Source: Notolepis coatsorum
Lineage: Eukaryota; Chordata; Actinopteri; Aulopiformes; Paralepididae
Length of the DNA: 64,000 nt
Reading direction: 5' to 3'
NCBI GenBank assembly: GCA_963971535.1
Contig: OZ020592.1
Location: forward strand, 53,162,669-53,226,668
Shown: piece by piece, positions 21,526 through 32,645 of the stretch
How the letters are laid out: the number at the start of each line of letters is the position of its first letter
Numbering within the stretch: the first letter of the stretch is position 1
Translations under genes and position numbers: made by a program
The notes under the pieces: model-generated
What the model was told of the DNA's origin: nothing
Seen by the model: only the letters and a program-made list of their open reading frames with translations
Databases searched by the model: none

Positions 21526-21846
21526 TCACTTCTGTGTCACTGTGCAGGCAGGCCTGAGTACTCCTGTGTCACGGGGCATGCAGGTGAGGGCTGCCAATTA
21601 GCCAATTAGTGCTGATTGGTTACCTGCTGGGAGCTTTAAAGGCAGACCTAGTAACACACATGCAGTGTCTGTGCTTAGAAGAAGAGCTGTCAGGTTCTTC
21701 CAGTCCTTGTCCGTTGGGTTTACCTTAGTACTTTAGTTTACATTTATATTAATAGTTCCTTGAGATAGTAGCACTTCGAGTTAGAGCACAGGGTTTTGGT
21801 GTTGGTTTGCACATAGGTTGCGTGCCCATGAGCCAGGGTCGTAACA
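21506..21846 (+). repeat. 3' LTR of the Gypsy element
   Basis: Same as 17476-17816 as far as can be seen. Followed by TSD ACGTG. Confidence 0.92.
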
Positions 21847-21885
21847 ACGTGTATTCATGGAGTAATCCTGCATAGCCTGCTGGCA

Positions 21886-22012
21886 GATTTATTAACAGAT
21901 TGCAGAATGGGTACAATAGTACGGCTCAATACACACAATTGTTAAGGGGATGCAGACCAGAGAAAGACTTGTCTTGTTTACATCAGAGTCCCCCATTTTC
22001 AATTAATCATAA
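21886..22012 (-). mobile_element. 3' end fragment of the LINE found at 45553-47071
   Basis: TTAACAGATTGCAGAATGGG, then a stretch containing CACAATTGTTAAGGGGATGC and AGTCCCCCATTTTC, is the reverse complement of the 3' end of the LINE at 46925-47050. Extreme 5' truncation. Confidence 0.75.
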
Positions 22013-22374
22013 TTGCTGCAGCTGTGTGTTATTGTAACCAAGTGGAACTGACGTTGATTAGGTAATAAGAGGCACCTGTTGGCGATCCACAAGGGTTCTT
22101 CCGGGCGCACGTGCTGCTCAGAGTTTTGCTGTACACGGGTCCACGCGAGTCATTGCCGAGCGGAGCGTTGTGTGTCTGTCACTCCCACTACTAGAGAAGG
22201 GAGCTAGCCCCCCCCCCCCCCCCCATATTAGTGTGAACAGATCATAGATTGATAGTAAGTAACCACAAGTAATTCAACAGATACTCTTTCAATGATGACA
22301 GAAGATGTCGTCCTTTAGGAAGTTGAAGTAACATTTAATTCATATGGCCAATCAATTTAAGAGTAAGTTAAAAC
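22013..22374. other. non-coding stretch
   Basis: Contains a C run (22208-22224) and nothing else recognised. Confidence 0.5.
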
Positions 22375-22922
22375 CAGGGGTGTAAAAAGTACCCAGAAAT
22401 TATACTTAAGTGAAAGTATGGGTACCGTCTCAAAATCTTACTCAAGTAAAAGTCAGAGTATCTGGCTAAAAACAGTTTCTACTTTTAAATGTACTAAAAA
22501 GTTAAAGTAAAAACTTTTTTTCTGACTGTCTATTCTTCTGATAGCAGGTGTTTAATCAAATATCCCCACTTTCTAGTCTTGCACAAGGACCAATCAGCAT
22601 GGTATGGGCTGGTTAACTTTCCATTGATGGGGATTTGATTGGCTGTTTTAGAATAAAGTGCGACGCAGGATTAATAACGTTAATGTTAGTTCGGCCAGAG
22701 AAATAAATATACTAATTAAAATGGTTGGACCTGCAATATTTGTACTTTGTAGGTCTGCATTTTAAATGTAAGGAGTAAAAAGTATGTTTTTTTTCTCTGA
22801 AATGTAATTGAGTAAAAGTACAAGTATACAAACCTAATACTACTCGAGTAAAGTACAAATCCCCAAAAACAGTACTTAAGTATTGTAACAAAGTACAATT
22901 ACTCAAGTACTTTACACCCCTG
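22375..22922. mobile_element. hAT-type MITE, copy 2 (inverted relative to 8050-8614)
   Basis: Ends CAGGGGTGTAAAAAGTACCC and AAGTACTTTACACCCCTG, with 8-bp TSD GTTAAAAC at 22367-22374 and 22923-22930. The interior matches the copy at 8050-8614 read on the other strand. Confidence 0.9.
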
Positions 22923-24810
22923 GTTAAAACTAGCTAGATAAATAATATTGATTATGTGTATTTGAGATGTCTGAGGGGCTGAAGGCTACGGGCCCTTGGT
23001 TTTTGTGTAACCTGATTAACGTAAGGTTATGTATATAACCAAGTTCTATTAATTCTGGTGACGCTCAGCGTCAGTCTGCACTGACTTCACTTCGTGCACG
23101 TGCACTGAATAAAAAAATTCCACAATGTACCTTTACATACCAACATTCGTCTGGCCACACCCCTATCCGCTTACCTTCATAAGCAGGTGTGTGGTCACCT
23201 ACTCGCCTCCTTCCCAAACGTTCACCACAAGGCGAGATCAAGGGCCGCAGCGGCGTCCTGACGCTGAGCGTCACCAGAATTCAGAGAACTTGGTTATATA
23301 CATAACCGTACGTTCTATTTCATTCTGGCCTCCGCTCAGCGTCAGTCTGCACAAGAGGAGCTGAGCGGAAGCCAGAAGCTCGACAAATGTACCCCGCTGA
23401 GGCCCCCCACAACCATCAGACCGGGGAGGACCGAGCCCCCCGACCGGGGAAAACCAGGCAGCAGGCTGTAGACCCGAGCCTGGAACACTGCGGACGAGAC
23501 AGGCGCCAAAGGGGTCAACTGAAACAGCACCCCGGCGGAAGGGGCGTATGCTGGCATTGTTGCGCACCATGACAAAGCCTCCATCAAAAAAAAACCCACC
23601 CAGAGGGGTCGAGGCAGAGAAGGCTGACACAATTGGCAGACGTCATGAACGTGCAGGGGCACACTCAACCGGGTAACCCGGGAGTCGACTCTGCTCCAAC
23701 ACACCAGGGAATCAACCACCCTCTTGGTACCACATACGGTGGTTGTTCCTATAACCCCTCAAGAAAAACTCCAAAACACACCTGCGGGTATACACCAGCT
23801 ATACCGCAGTACAAGTGTTTCAGTTTCCAAAAAAGGGTTATCCCAGGCCTACGGTTTCAACGAAACATTACTTCGGACCGGGCCCGGCGGCTCGGGAAGC
23901 ACACAGGATTACCAGAGGAGGTCCAGAAGACCACCCCAACAGCCCCCTCTTCGCCATGCGTGAGAGAGGAGCGAAAGAAAGGAGAATCAGCCCCTTATGA
24001 TAGTGCCAGGTACAACGTGTACCCAACAAAGGGTCTCCATAACGCCTAACCCTGTGACACCCGGGCCGACCCGGCATTTTTCCCCCCGAAAAAAGCACAA
24101 GTCCCTCAGGGTACCAGAACAGCAGATCTGCGTCCCCGGCGGACAACGGGTTAACTGACCTGGACCAGCGCGACCAGAACCAGTCCCGTGCCCTAACCAC
24201 GCCGACATGCCCACTCCAGAAGAGGGGGTAGGTATGCGTGTCGATCTAAAACATGAAAAGAGGGCGCCACCCAGACGGTCCCATTTGTACCGTGCTCAGT
24301 GGCCCACCCCAAGGGCGTGCGACCCCTCTACCTATGTTCTGATCTATTCCGTTAACATCCCCCAGATATGAACGAGAATTCATCGAGAAGTAAACTGGCG
24401 GAAGAGACAAAACTCCATCCCAGTTGCCCTATAAAAACGCTGTTTTAATAACGAGCAACCAAGGCGTACTTAGCCTCCTGCATGATTCTTAACAGAAACA
24501 CCCCGAGCCAGCACTATGTACGCGTCGAGACCCAAACACATCAATGGATAGTCTAGCAAGACACCAGACATTGTTCTTCCAAGTCGCCTGGGAGAACGAC
24601 ACGGAGCCGTCGTGCTTCATGTTCTTTCCTCTTTTTATTTAAAAAAGAAAGAAACACAGACTGACATGAATCCCACGTGACGCAGCTGAGGGTAAAAATT
24701 GTTTACATTTTTACATCCCGCCACCCTCGCCACAGGGAGGAGACGGAAATCCCCAGAGAGACTTCCCACGCGAGCTGTATAGATTGAAAAGAATATATTG
24801 CAACATTGAG

Positions 24811-25137
24811 CTATGTAACACTTGGGTTAGAGCTCTCCGAGGAGGAGGCACTGAACCAATACACACTCAATAATCGAATTGAATCGAATACACACACAAT
24901 AGAGCAGAACTCCTTTTTTGAAGTTCTACTCACCTTGACAATCTGAGGAGGAGGCTCTGAACTCTGAGGAGGCTCCCTCACTGGGAAGGAGAGTCCGAAC
25001 TCACAGAAGGCACTTCTCCCTGAGGAGGAGCTTCGTGAGGAGGAGCTCTGACAACTCCCTGAAACAGATCCATAACATGGACCTGAACAACCCACGGAAG
25101 TCTTACCAATAGAGACGCGCTCAGTGACGTACTCCAA
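24811..25137 (-). other. Ser-rich ORF in composite element A with conserved splice donor
   Basis: Encodes EYVTERVSIGKTSVGCSG, CYGSVSGSCQSSSSRSSSSG and GLSFPVREPPQS. A GTGAGTAGAAC donor follows the ...QIVK segment and is also present in copy B at 55076. It looks like an exon, but no family is recognised, and the open frame past the donor is probably intronic. Confidence 0.35.
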
Positions 25138-26279
25138 TTTTCCAGGGCGTGGGACCAGGAAACTCCCCCCCCCCCCTTACCCTGTAACGTGCCAAACAGC
25201 AACGTGACAGGAACCTTGAAGGACAGGTGTTTTAACCCCTGACCAATCAGAAAAAGGGAGGAAAGGATTACCAGTTCACCCCTTTACGACCCCTCACCCA
25301 TGATACGATATAATGACAAGTAGAGCATGACACAGTCATAGCATGCTACATGAAGCATCTAACAGCCTCACATAGCTCATGCGCTAACCTGCTACCTGAG
25401 TTTTACTAAGGAAAACACAGAACAGAGAGGGCCCCTTTAAGAGCCCCGGTCCAGACTTACACATGTGCTTCTGTGGGCCAAACCTAACCCAGTTGTAGAT
25501 CACAAGACACACACAACCCTTCATCACAACAAAAAATGGCAAAAGTACACTCTTACTACAGAGGAACGCCGTTTTTCATAACGAGAGAAGTCAGAAGTCC
25601 TCGATTATGTAATGGCCACAGACCTTGCTAAGCACACATGATAAGTGACCAAACAACCTTTTCTTTAGGAAAAAATAGTTTCTCAAGCGGAAAGCACAAC
25701 CCCAGCAATTAAGCTGAGGGTTACATCGTATCCCCACAAACACAGTGACACAATATATTGTAACCAAACATGTCTGAGAGGAGGGGGGGGAAGCCCCAGG
25801 GAAACCGGGGGGTCACCCCTCCTATCTTACCCTTGATACGACCAAGGCGAACAGGCACCTCTGTTAATGTGTGAACATGCTGTTCATTGTCATCACAGGC
25901 TGAGAAAAAAGATTCATTCCTCAATCACATGTCACTAAGCATAGCTTTACAGGTTAAATAACCCTCTTAGTTGTGAGTTCACCCACGGTACAACGTTACA
26001 TGAACACACATGTTCTCATCACAACCAAACCAGTTCATTTTTACACATGTAAAAAACAACGCCGATTTACTACAGAGAGAAAAGCTATACCAGTGACAAG
26101 ACAATTCACACCCAACACGCGTCGTATCCTCGATGTATTGCAGCAACACATGTTTTGGAAACATCGTTATTACAAAACATTTAGAAGGGAAGAAAAGAAG
26201 AAGTGTTTAAAGTCCGGTCAGGACTCCTACCTTCACCTTGAATGCAGACAGAGAGAACAGCAACACTGGTTAACGGGAC

Positions 26280-26345
26280 ACCGAGTTGAACCCAGCATCT
26301 CCTGCGTTGGTGACGAGGGTATGTCCGCTACGCCACCCAGCCGCC
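26280..26345 (-). repeat. tRNA-like SINE head fragment inside copy A
   Basis: On the minus strand GGCGGCTGGGTGGCGTAGCG, then ACCCTCGTCACC and GGGTTCAACTC, resembling the head of the SINEs at 16462-16965 and 58751-59223. Confidence 0.5.
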
Positions 26346-26436
26346 GTTCTCCATATTGACGAAGTCCTCGCCGGCACTGGCACCCGGGTGTAGGGTCGAC
26401 TAACATCCTCTGTCAAAGATGACGTTGTAGTCAGAG

Positions 26437-27867
26437 TGTTGTGAAGGGCCAGATTAAACCGAATATATATATTTATTTATATATATATATTTAATTGTAT
26501 TTGTATATTCTCTAATATTCCCTGATATCCCTTGTATATTCCTTGAACAATATGCATTGAATATCCATTCTAGCCTACTGAACATCCCATAATAGTCTCC
26601 ATTCTACTATTGGTCGAGACCTTGGTGCCAGGCTGCCATACCTCTCAGACCCAGTTCAAACGTACCGCTCCACATGTACGAACAAGTCCTAGTTCCGCGT
26701 AGGAATCTGGCTACCGCACCACTAATGGGACTATTTGTTCATAGTGCGTATATATACTGCGCTACTAAAGTAGGACTTTCTTTTCAGTCCAGTTTCTTAC
26801 CCTCCAATAGAGTCACAGACGTAAAGCCTCCCCGCGACGCCACGTGTGGGAGTAAGGCCAAGTTCGCCTACCATCGGTATTGAGACATCGTGTATATTAA
26901 TATTTGAATAGTCATATTTGGCACTATATCGTCGAGTTGGACGTAGTCTATTAAGCTAATAATAGTCTGTTAATATATAGTGCTTCGTGCGGTGAGAATA
27001 CTACCGTAGTCAGTACCCCATCGTTTCGGGCAGAGAACTGGCTGCTTACCCAGGGTGGTTGACCCCATGTGAAGCTGCACCCGAGGAGCCCCAGAGCCGA
27101 CGAGCGAGTGGACCTGTATACCGGATTATTCTACCGACGACAGCCCGCCTTCCCAGGCACGGATTATGCTTTGTATACTTTGATTATTCCATGGATAAAG
27201 ACCCCCGACACTGCCGTGTGTTGGAACCCCCCCCCCTGGAGAGGACGCAAGGTGAGGAGACGCTCTGCAAGACGAGGTCGCTTCACGTCTCTCCCCCGTG
27301 GACCGGAGAGAGCCGGCCCACAAAGAGTCCACCTGCTTTCATCTGTGGTCCAAGGATCGCCGGCGCATTGAACGGCACTACAGTGGGTTCACCTGGGATA
27401 CCCTTGGCCGGACGAGGCAGCCGGATTCTACCCCCCCCCCCTCCTACTCCTGTCGGCTTACAAGCGACCGGATTAACCCCCTCTAGTGTATCTAGTATAT
27501 AATCATTAAAGTATCATTGCTGTTATTCCTTAACTATTCCAGGTCGTATATTTACCACCTGCGCCTTCAGAGATTGGACATTCTCTATTGATATACCGAC
27601 GAATACTCTTTGCCATAAAAGTGCATACTATTTCAATTCATAAATGTAATTAAGTGATTAAGTGCTTGTTCTACACACCATCGCTGTGTAGAAATAAAGA
27701 CCTGTTTCGACTTCGTACATTTGTGTTGGATCCGTTTCATCTACGTGAGAGTGTTTATGATAATATATTTATGCCGTGTACTGGGTGGCCGAATATTAAG
27801 TACAAAGGTAGTGGTAGTAAGTATCATATCTAGTAATACAGTCAGGGAATTGTACCCCTCAGTTACA
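26437..27867 (+). repeat. 5' LTR of the BEL/Pao element (1431 bp)
   Basis: Starts TGTTGTGAAGGGCC, ends CCCCTCAGTTACA. The only difference found from the 3' LTR is the length of a C run near 27432. Open frames inside it (for example 26674-26883 and 27059-27502) recur in the 3' LTR and are not taken as genes. Confidence 0.93.
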
Positions 27868-27911
27868 ATTGGTCCTTCGAGCCGGAGGGTAATTAGTGTA
27901 ATATTAATATA

Positions 27912-30236
27912 GTGTTATTAATATTGAAATGGCCTATGATGAACACTCCACGAAACGATCCTCCTAACCAACGCCCGCAGCGCGAACGACGGCTCCCTCA
28001 GTACTTAGAGGCTTACGCTGTCAGTCAACAACCTAGTCTTCTACTAACAGTAAACGCGGTAAAACTAGAAAGTAAAAGTATGTCTAACCCCAACGCCCAG
28101 ACTACCCCGACCATAGAGGCCCCTACGGGCTCTAATGTAACTGACCAAGTTCACGGTGGGGACCAGTGGGAACCAGACATGACTTCACACCCCGCCAGTA
28201 CTGAAGAAGTAGTCCCCGATGAGTCCCGGGAGGAATACAACGCTACCGAGAGAGAACTCGGCACGGAAGAAGACGGGGAGAGCACCGTGGAGATAGAACT
28301 CCAAGGCTCCGCAAGGAGTACCCCGAGGGAAGGCTCCCCTATACAACCGCCTTCTCCCAGCGAGGCAGAGAGGACCCTACAGCAGGCCTTCCTCATCAGC
28401 CTGAACGCCGCTGCTGAACGCGACCGACTGCAGATCCAGCAGCGAAGCGAACACGAGCAGATACGTCTAGAAATAAGACGCATTCAGATGGAAGAGAATG
28501 TGGCCCGAGAACGAGCCGGTGCTCAACGGGACGCAGCGCGCGACAGACAGCAGTCGCAACTAATAGAACAGCTGATCAGACGGACAACACCCTCTCTTTC
28601 CGCCAGAGGCTCCAGGAACTCGTCTAGACACACCTCCAGGGCGGCATCCCCTAGCCGAGTAAACAACCCTGAACTTGACCAACAGACGAGGTCTATACCC
28701 CCCACAGACCACCTCCCCCCACCGGTCCAAGCGAGACCTAGCAACCGGGAAGGAGCAGCATATCCTGTGGAGAGGCTAAACCAGAGACTACAAGCACTGG
28801 ATGACCTAACTGAAGACGAAGAGGAAGAGGAGGAGAACCACGCCCGAAGACAGCACAGTACTCTACCGGACCAGGAGGCCCGGTACAGCCCAGGCTATAC
28901 TCCCGCGGAGCTGCGCTACAGACCCCCGACTCTATACCCGGGTGAGCACGACGCACGACCCGCACCGAGGAACAGCACCTGGACAAGCGGGCCATGGTAC
29001 ACTGCCGGTACCAGCCCATACCAAAAAGCGGGAGGAGACTCGCCTAGGAGGCCTCTCCCCCAACGCTCGCCGATGTATCCACAGTCAGCGTCATACATTG
29101 GCACGCCTATGGTACCCGACTTCACCCAAGAGAACCGGGCCCAGTATACAGAACTCCGCATGTGTCTGGAGACCATGTTGGTGGATGTATTGGATGAACG
29201 CCACAAATACGCCATCCTACTGAAGCACTTAAAGGTACCCCGCGCACATAATATAGCGCTCGCCTACGCGACTTCCACCACCCCATACACAGCAGCGCTG
29301 GTAGCATTGGACCAGAGGTATGGGCGCATATGGGATTACGTGATCCAGGAGATCCGACACATCGACCGCTTACCCCCAGCAATAGACAATCGAGCACTGG
29401 ACGACCTGTCCATCAGAGTGCAGTCCCTGGTAGGGATGTTGGGAGCGCAAAGAGAGAAGGGGAGGCATGAACTTTACGCCAACTCAAATGTGGAAAGGAT
29501 CCTGGAGAAGCTGCCGCCCGCTCGTCAGGAGCGCTTTAGGCGGCAGAGGGACCACAGAGACCCGAATGGCCCCGAACCGAACCTCCTCGATCTAGCAGAC
29601 TTCCTGGCGAGAGAAGTCAGCAGCCTACGGCTAGATACATTCGGACGGAGCACCCCTGGCTCCAGAGAAGGAACCAGACGACTAAATGATGGAAGAAGAT
29701 CGGTGACTGTGATGCACCAATCGGAGTCAGTACCGAGCAGCAGGAGCCACAGTACCCCCTCCAGAACGGAGAAGTGGAAGATAGTGTGCCCCTACTGTGA
29801 GAAAGAACACTGGCTAGCGCAATGTGACTCCTTCCCCAAGCTGAACGCGGAGGAAGCAGGTCAATGGATAAAGTCCAACAAGCGCTGTTTTCGCTGTGCG
29901 CGCTCACACATGGCAGCCGAATGCCGCTTAAAGAAAAGGTGCACCAAGTGCGATGGAGCCCATCTGGACATACTTCACGACAGTAACAGACGGCGCCCTT
30001 CACCTGCACCATCCAGCCGCAAAGCGAGCGTCATGTACATCGATCCCGCCAGCAGCAGTGGAGCCCGAGTACTCCTAAAAGTAGTGCGTGTGACACTAAG
30101 CTACCAGAATAAAGTCCTGGACACTTACGCCGTCCTCGATGACGGGTCAGAGAAGACCCTGCTGCTCGCCTCCGCTGCGGCCCAGCTAGGGCTGCGGGGA
30201 AGCGAAACCCAAATGACAATTCGGACAATAAGATGA
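27912..30236 (+). CDS. BEL/Pao gag-protease polyprotein
   Basis: 774 codons to a TGA at 30234-30236; the likely start is one of the first methionines (27912, or 27936/27939 at MMNTPRND). The N-terminal half is acidic and charged with a coiled-coil-like stretch (ERDRLQIQQRSEHEQIRLEI). The capsid-like middle includes YTELRMCLETMLVDVLDERH and YAILLKHLKVP. Three Cys/His clusters lie near residues 626-690: CPYCEKEHWLAQC, CFRCARSHMAAEC, CTKCDGAHLDILH, the typical BEL/Pao arrangement. The aspartic protease starts at YAVLDDGSEKTLL (Asp-Asp-Gly, near residue 738), the BEL/Pao form of the active site. Such proteins form retrotransposon particles and process them. Confidence 0.88.
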   Translation: MLLILKWPMMNTPRNDPPNQRPQRERRLPQYLEAYAVSQQPSLLLTVNAVKLESKSMSNPNAQTTPTIEAPTGSNVTDQVHGGDQWEPDMTSHPASTEEVVPDESREEYNATERELGTEEDGESTVEIELQGSARSTPREGSPIQPPSPSEAERTLQQAFLISLNAAAERDRLQIQQRSEHEQIRLEIRRIQMEENVARERAGAQRDAARDRQQSQLIEQLIRRTTPSLSARGSRNSSRHTSRAASPSRVNNPELDQQTRSIPPTDHLPPPVQARPSNREGAAYPVERLNQRLQALDDLTEDEEEEEENHARRQHSTLPDQEARYSPGYTPAELRYRPPTLYPGEHDARPAPRNSTWTSGPWYTAGTSPYQKAGGDSPRRPLPQRSPMYPQSASYIGTPMVPDFTQENRAQYTELRMCLETMLVDVLDERHKYAILLKHLKVPRAHNIALAYATSTTPYTAALVALDQRYGRIWDYVIQEIRHIDRLPPAIDNRALDDLSIRVQSLVGMLGAQREKGRHELYANSNVERILEKLPPARQERFRRQRDHRDPNGPEPNLLDLADFLAREVSSLRLDTFGRSTPGSREGTRRLNDGRRSVTVMHQSESVPSSRSHSTPSRTEKWKIVCPYCEKEHWLAQCDSFPKLNAEEAGQWIKSNKRCFRCARSHMAAECRLKKRCTKCDGAHLDILHDSNRRRPSPAPSSRKASVMYIDPASSSGARVLLKVVRVTLSYQNKVLDTYAVLDDGSEKTLLLASAAAQLGLRGSETQMTIRTIR

Positions 30237-30239
30237 GAT

Positions 30240-31103
30240 TTGAAGACGATAAAGGGCGAGAATGTCTCATTCTCTATCGCAGAAAGCGGCCAGCCTGAGC
30301 GACGGTACCAGATTGCAGACGCTTTCACCAGCCAAGAAATAGGACTGTCGCGGTACACATGCCCCGTCGCCAAGCTGATGGAGAAATATGCACATCTGCG
30401 CAAGTTACCGATCCCGCTCATAGACAATGCTATGCCGACCCTGTTGATAGGCTCCGACCATGCAGACCTCATTGTCCCGATAGACCGGGTTCATACCGGA
30501 CCCCGAGGCTGTCCTGCAGCAGTCGAGACCCGTTTGGGATGGACTCTCCAAGGCCCGCTCGCCAAATCTCTCAACCGAAGTACAGCCACTAGATGTCTCC
30601 ACTCCCGAGTCACAGAGGGAGAAACCGCACTCCTGCAACACGAGAGCGACGCTCATACCCTCATCAGAGTGGGTGGTCGCCTACGCAGAACCCCCAACAC
30701 ACTCCTGATGGGGCGGCTAGATCCTGCATTACCCCAGACAATGTACCGGCCTGAAGAAGCGAACGGCCGACGAATGTGGAGGTACAGCCAAGTATTAGCC
30801 GACAAGTTTTGGAACAGTTTCCTACTGCACTACCTACCGTCTCTACAGACCCGCCAGAAGTGGGTAAAGGAGAGAGACAATTTGACAGAAGGAACAGTCG
30901 TCATGATTATTGATCAATCACTGCCCAGAGCTATGTGGCCGGCCGGCCGCGTAAGCAAAGTGATCACCGGTGCCGACGGCAAGGTCCGAGCAGCTGAAGT
31001 GCTCGTCCAGGGTCGCACTTACACCCGTCCCGTGGCGAGGCTCATAGAACTGCCTCGACTCCCAGACACAATCGATGATGACCATGACCCTACAACCCTA
31101 TGA
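30240..31103 (+). pseudogene. BEL/Pao pol remnant: protease end plus integrase C-terminal domain
   Basis: In the same frame as the gag-protease ORF and separated from it only by the TGA at 30234-30236. The first part (YPVAxL-like YTCPVAKLMEKYAHL, LLIGSDHADLI, PRGCPAAVETRLGWTLQGP) is the conserved segment after the BEL/Pao protease. It jumps to LIRVGGRLRR (start of the integrase zinc-binding region) and then to LLMGRLDPALP, WRYSQVLADKFWNSFL, LPRAMWPAGRVSKVI and GRTYTRPVARLIEL, the integrase C-terminal DUF5641-type domain. Reverse transcriptase, RNase H and the DDE integrase core are absent. Confidence 0.85.
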
Positions 31104-31212
31104 CTTTGTGAAGTTGACTGACCCCTACAGCAAACCCTTATGTGTAAATAGACAACGCGATTAATCTGTCTCTGTTTAACTGATTAGGTCTGGGACCTAT
31201 TCAGGGGGTGGC

Positions 31213-32645
31213 TGTTGTGAAGGGCCAGATTAAACCGAATATATATATTTATTTATATATATATATTTAATTGTATTTGTATATTCTCTAATATTCCCTG
31301 ATATCCCTTGTATATTCCTTGAACAATATGCATTGAATATCCATTCTAGCCTACTGAACATCCCATAATAGTCTCCATTCTACTATTGGTCGAGACCTTG
31401 GTGCCAGGCTGCCATACCTCTCAGACCCAGTTCAAACGTACCGCTCCACATGTACGAACAAGTCCTAGTTCCGCGTAGGAATCTGGCTACCGCACCACTA
31501 ATGGGACTATTTGTTCATAGTGCGTATATATACTGCGCTACTAAAGTAGGACTTTCTTTTCAGTCCAGTTTCTTACCCTCCAATAGAGTCACAGACGTAA
31601 AGCCTCCCCGCGACGCCACGTGTGGGAGTAAGGCCAAGTTCGCCTACCATCGGTATTGAGACATCGTGTATATTAATATTTGAATAGTCATATTTGGCAC
31701 TATATCGTCGAGTTGGACGTAGTCTATTAAGCTAATAATAGTCTGTTAATATATAGTGCTTCGTGCGGTGAGAATACTACCGTAGTCAGTACCCCATCGT
31801 TTCGGGCAGAGAACTGGCTGCTTACCCAGGGTGGTTGACCCCATGTGAAGCTGCACCCGAGGAGCCCCAGAGCCGACGAGCGAGTGGACCTGTATACCGG
31901 ATTATTCTACCGACGACAGCCCGCCTTCCCAGGCACGGATTATGCTTTGTATACTTTGATTATTCCATGGATAAAGACCCCCGACACTGCCGTGTGTTGG
32001 AACCCCCCCCCCTGGAGAGGACGCAAGGTGAGGAGACGCTCTGCAAGACGAGGTCGCTTCACGTCTCTCCCCCGTGGACCGGAGAGAGCCGGCCCACAAA
32101 GAGTCCACCTGCTTTCATCTGTGGTCCAAGGATCGCCGGCGCATTGAACGGCACTACAGTGGGTTCACCTGGGATACCCTTGGCCGGACGAGGCAGCCGG
32201 ATTCTACCCCCCCCCCCCCTCCTACTCCTGTCGGCTTACAAGCGACCGGATTAACCCCCTCTAGTGTATCTAGTATATAATCATTAAAGTATCATTGCTG
32301 TTATTCCTTAACTATTCCAGGTCGTATATTTACCACCTGCGCCTTCAGAGATTGGACATTCTCTATTGATATACCGACGAATACTCTTTGCCATAAAAGT
32401 GCATACTATTTCAATTCATAAATGTAATTAAGTGATTAAGTGCTTGTTCTACACACCATCGCTGTGTAGAAATAAAGACCTGTTTCGACTTCGTACATTT
32501 GTGTTGGATCCGTTTCATCTACGTGAGAGTGTTTATGATAATATATTTATGCCGTGTACTGGGTGGCCGAATATTAAGTACAAAGGTAGTGGTAGTAAGT
32601 ATCATATCTAGTAATACAGTCAGGGAATTGTACCCCTCAGTTACA
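31213..32645 (+). repeat. 3' LTR of the BEL/Pao element (1433 bp)
   Basis: Same as the 5' LTR except for two extra C residues in the C run near 32210, as far as can be read. Followed by TSD CAGAG. Confidence 0.93.

Larger units (their letters stand above)
17476..21846 (+). mobile_element. Gypsy-type LTR retrotransposon, non-autonomous
   Basis: A complete insertion of 4371 bp with two 341-bp LTRs (TGTTATGTACC ... GTCGTAACA) that look identical, and a 5-bp TSD ACGTG at 17471-17475 and 21847-21851. The primer-binding site after the 5' LTR reads TTGGTGCTCGTCCGGGAT, close to those of retroviruses primed by tRNA-Pro. A purine-rich tract (GGTGGGGGAGG) precedes the 3' LTR. It encodes gag and a protease-like region but no recognisable reverse transcriptase, RNase H or integrase, so it would need enzymes from a relative. 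The gag resembles Gmr1-like Gypsy elements, the family from which SCAN domains are thought to derive. Confidence 0.9.
26437..32645 (+). mobile_element. BEL/Pao LTR retrotransposon, internally deleted
   Basis: A complete insertion of 6209 bp: 5' LTR, leader, gag-protease ORF, a remnant of the pol 3' end, 3' LTR. TSD CAGAG at 26432-26436 and 32646-32650. After the 5' LTR comes TTGGTCCTTCGAGCCGG, a likely primer-binding site; before the 3' LTR comes CAGGGGGTGGC. Reverse transcriptase, RNase H and most of the integrase are missing, while the integrase C-terminal (DUF5641-type) region remains. It inserted into composite element A. A solo LTR of a related subfamily is at 51433-52836. Confidence 0.93.

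Noticed and set aside
26674-27502. ORFs of 69-147 codons duplicated exactly at 31450-32254
   Set aside because: Both sets lie inside the two LTRs of the BEL/Pao element, so their duplication is LTR identity, not gene duplication.
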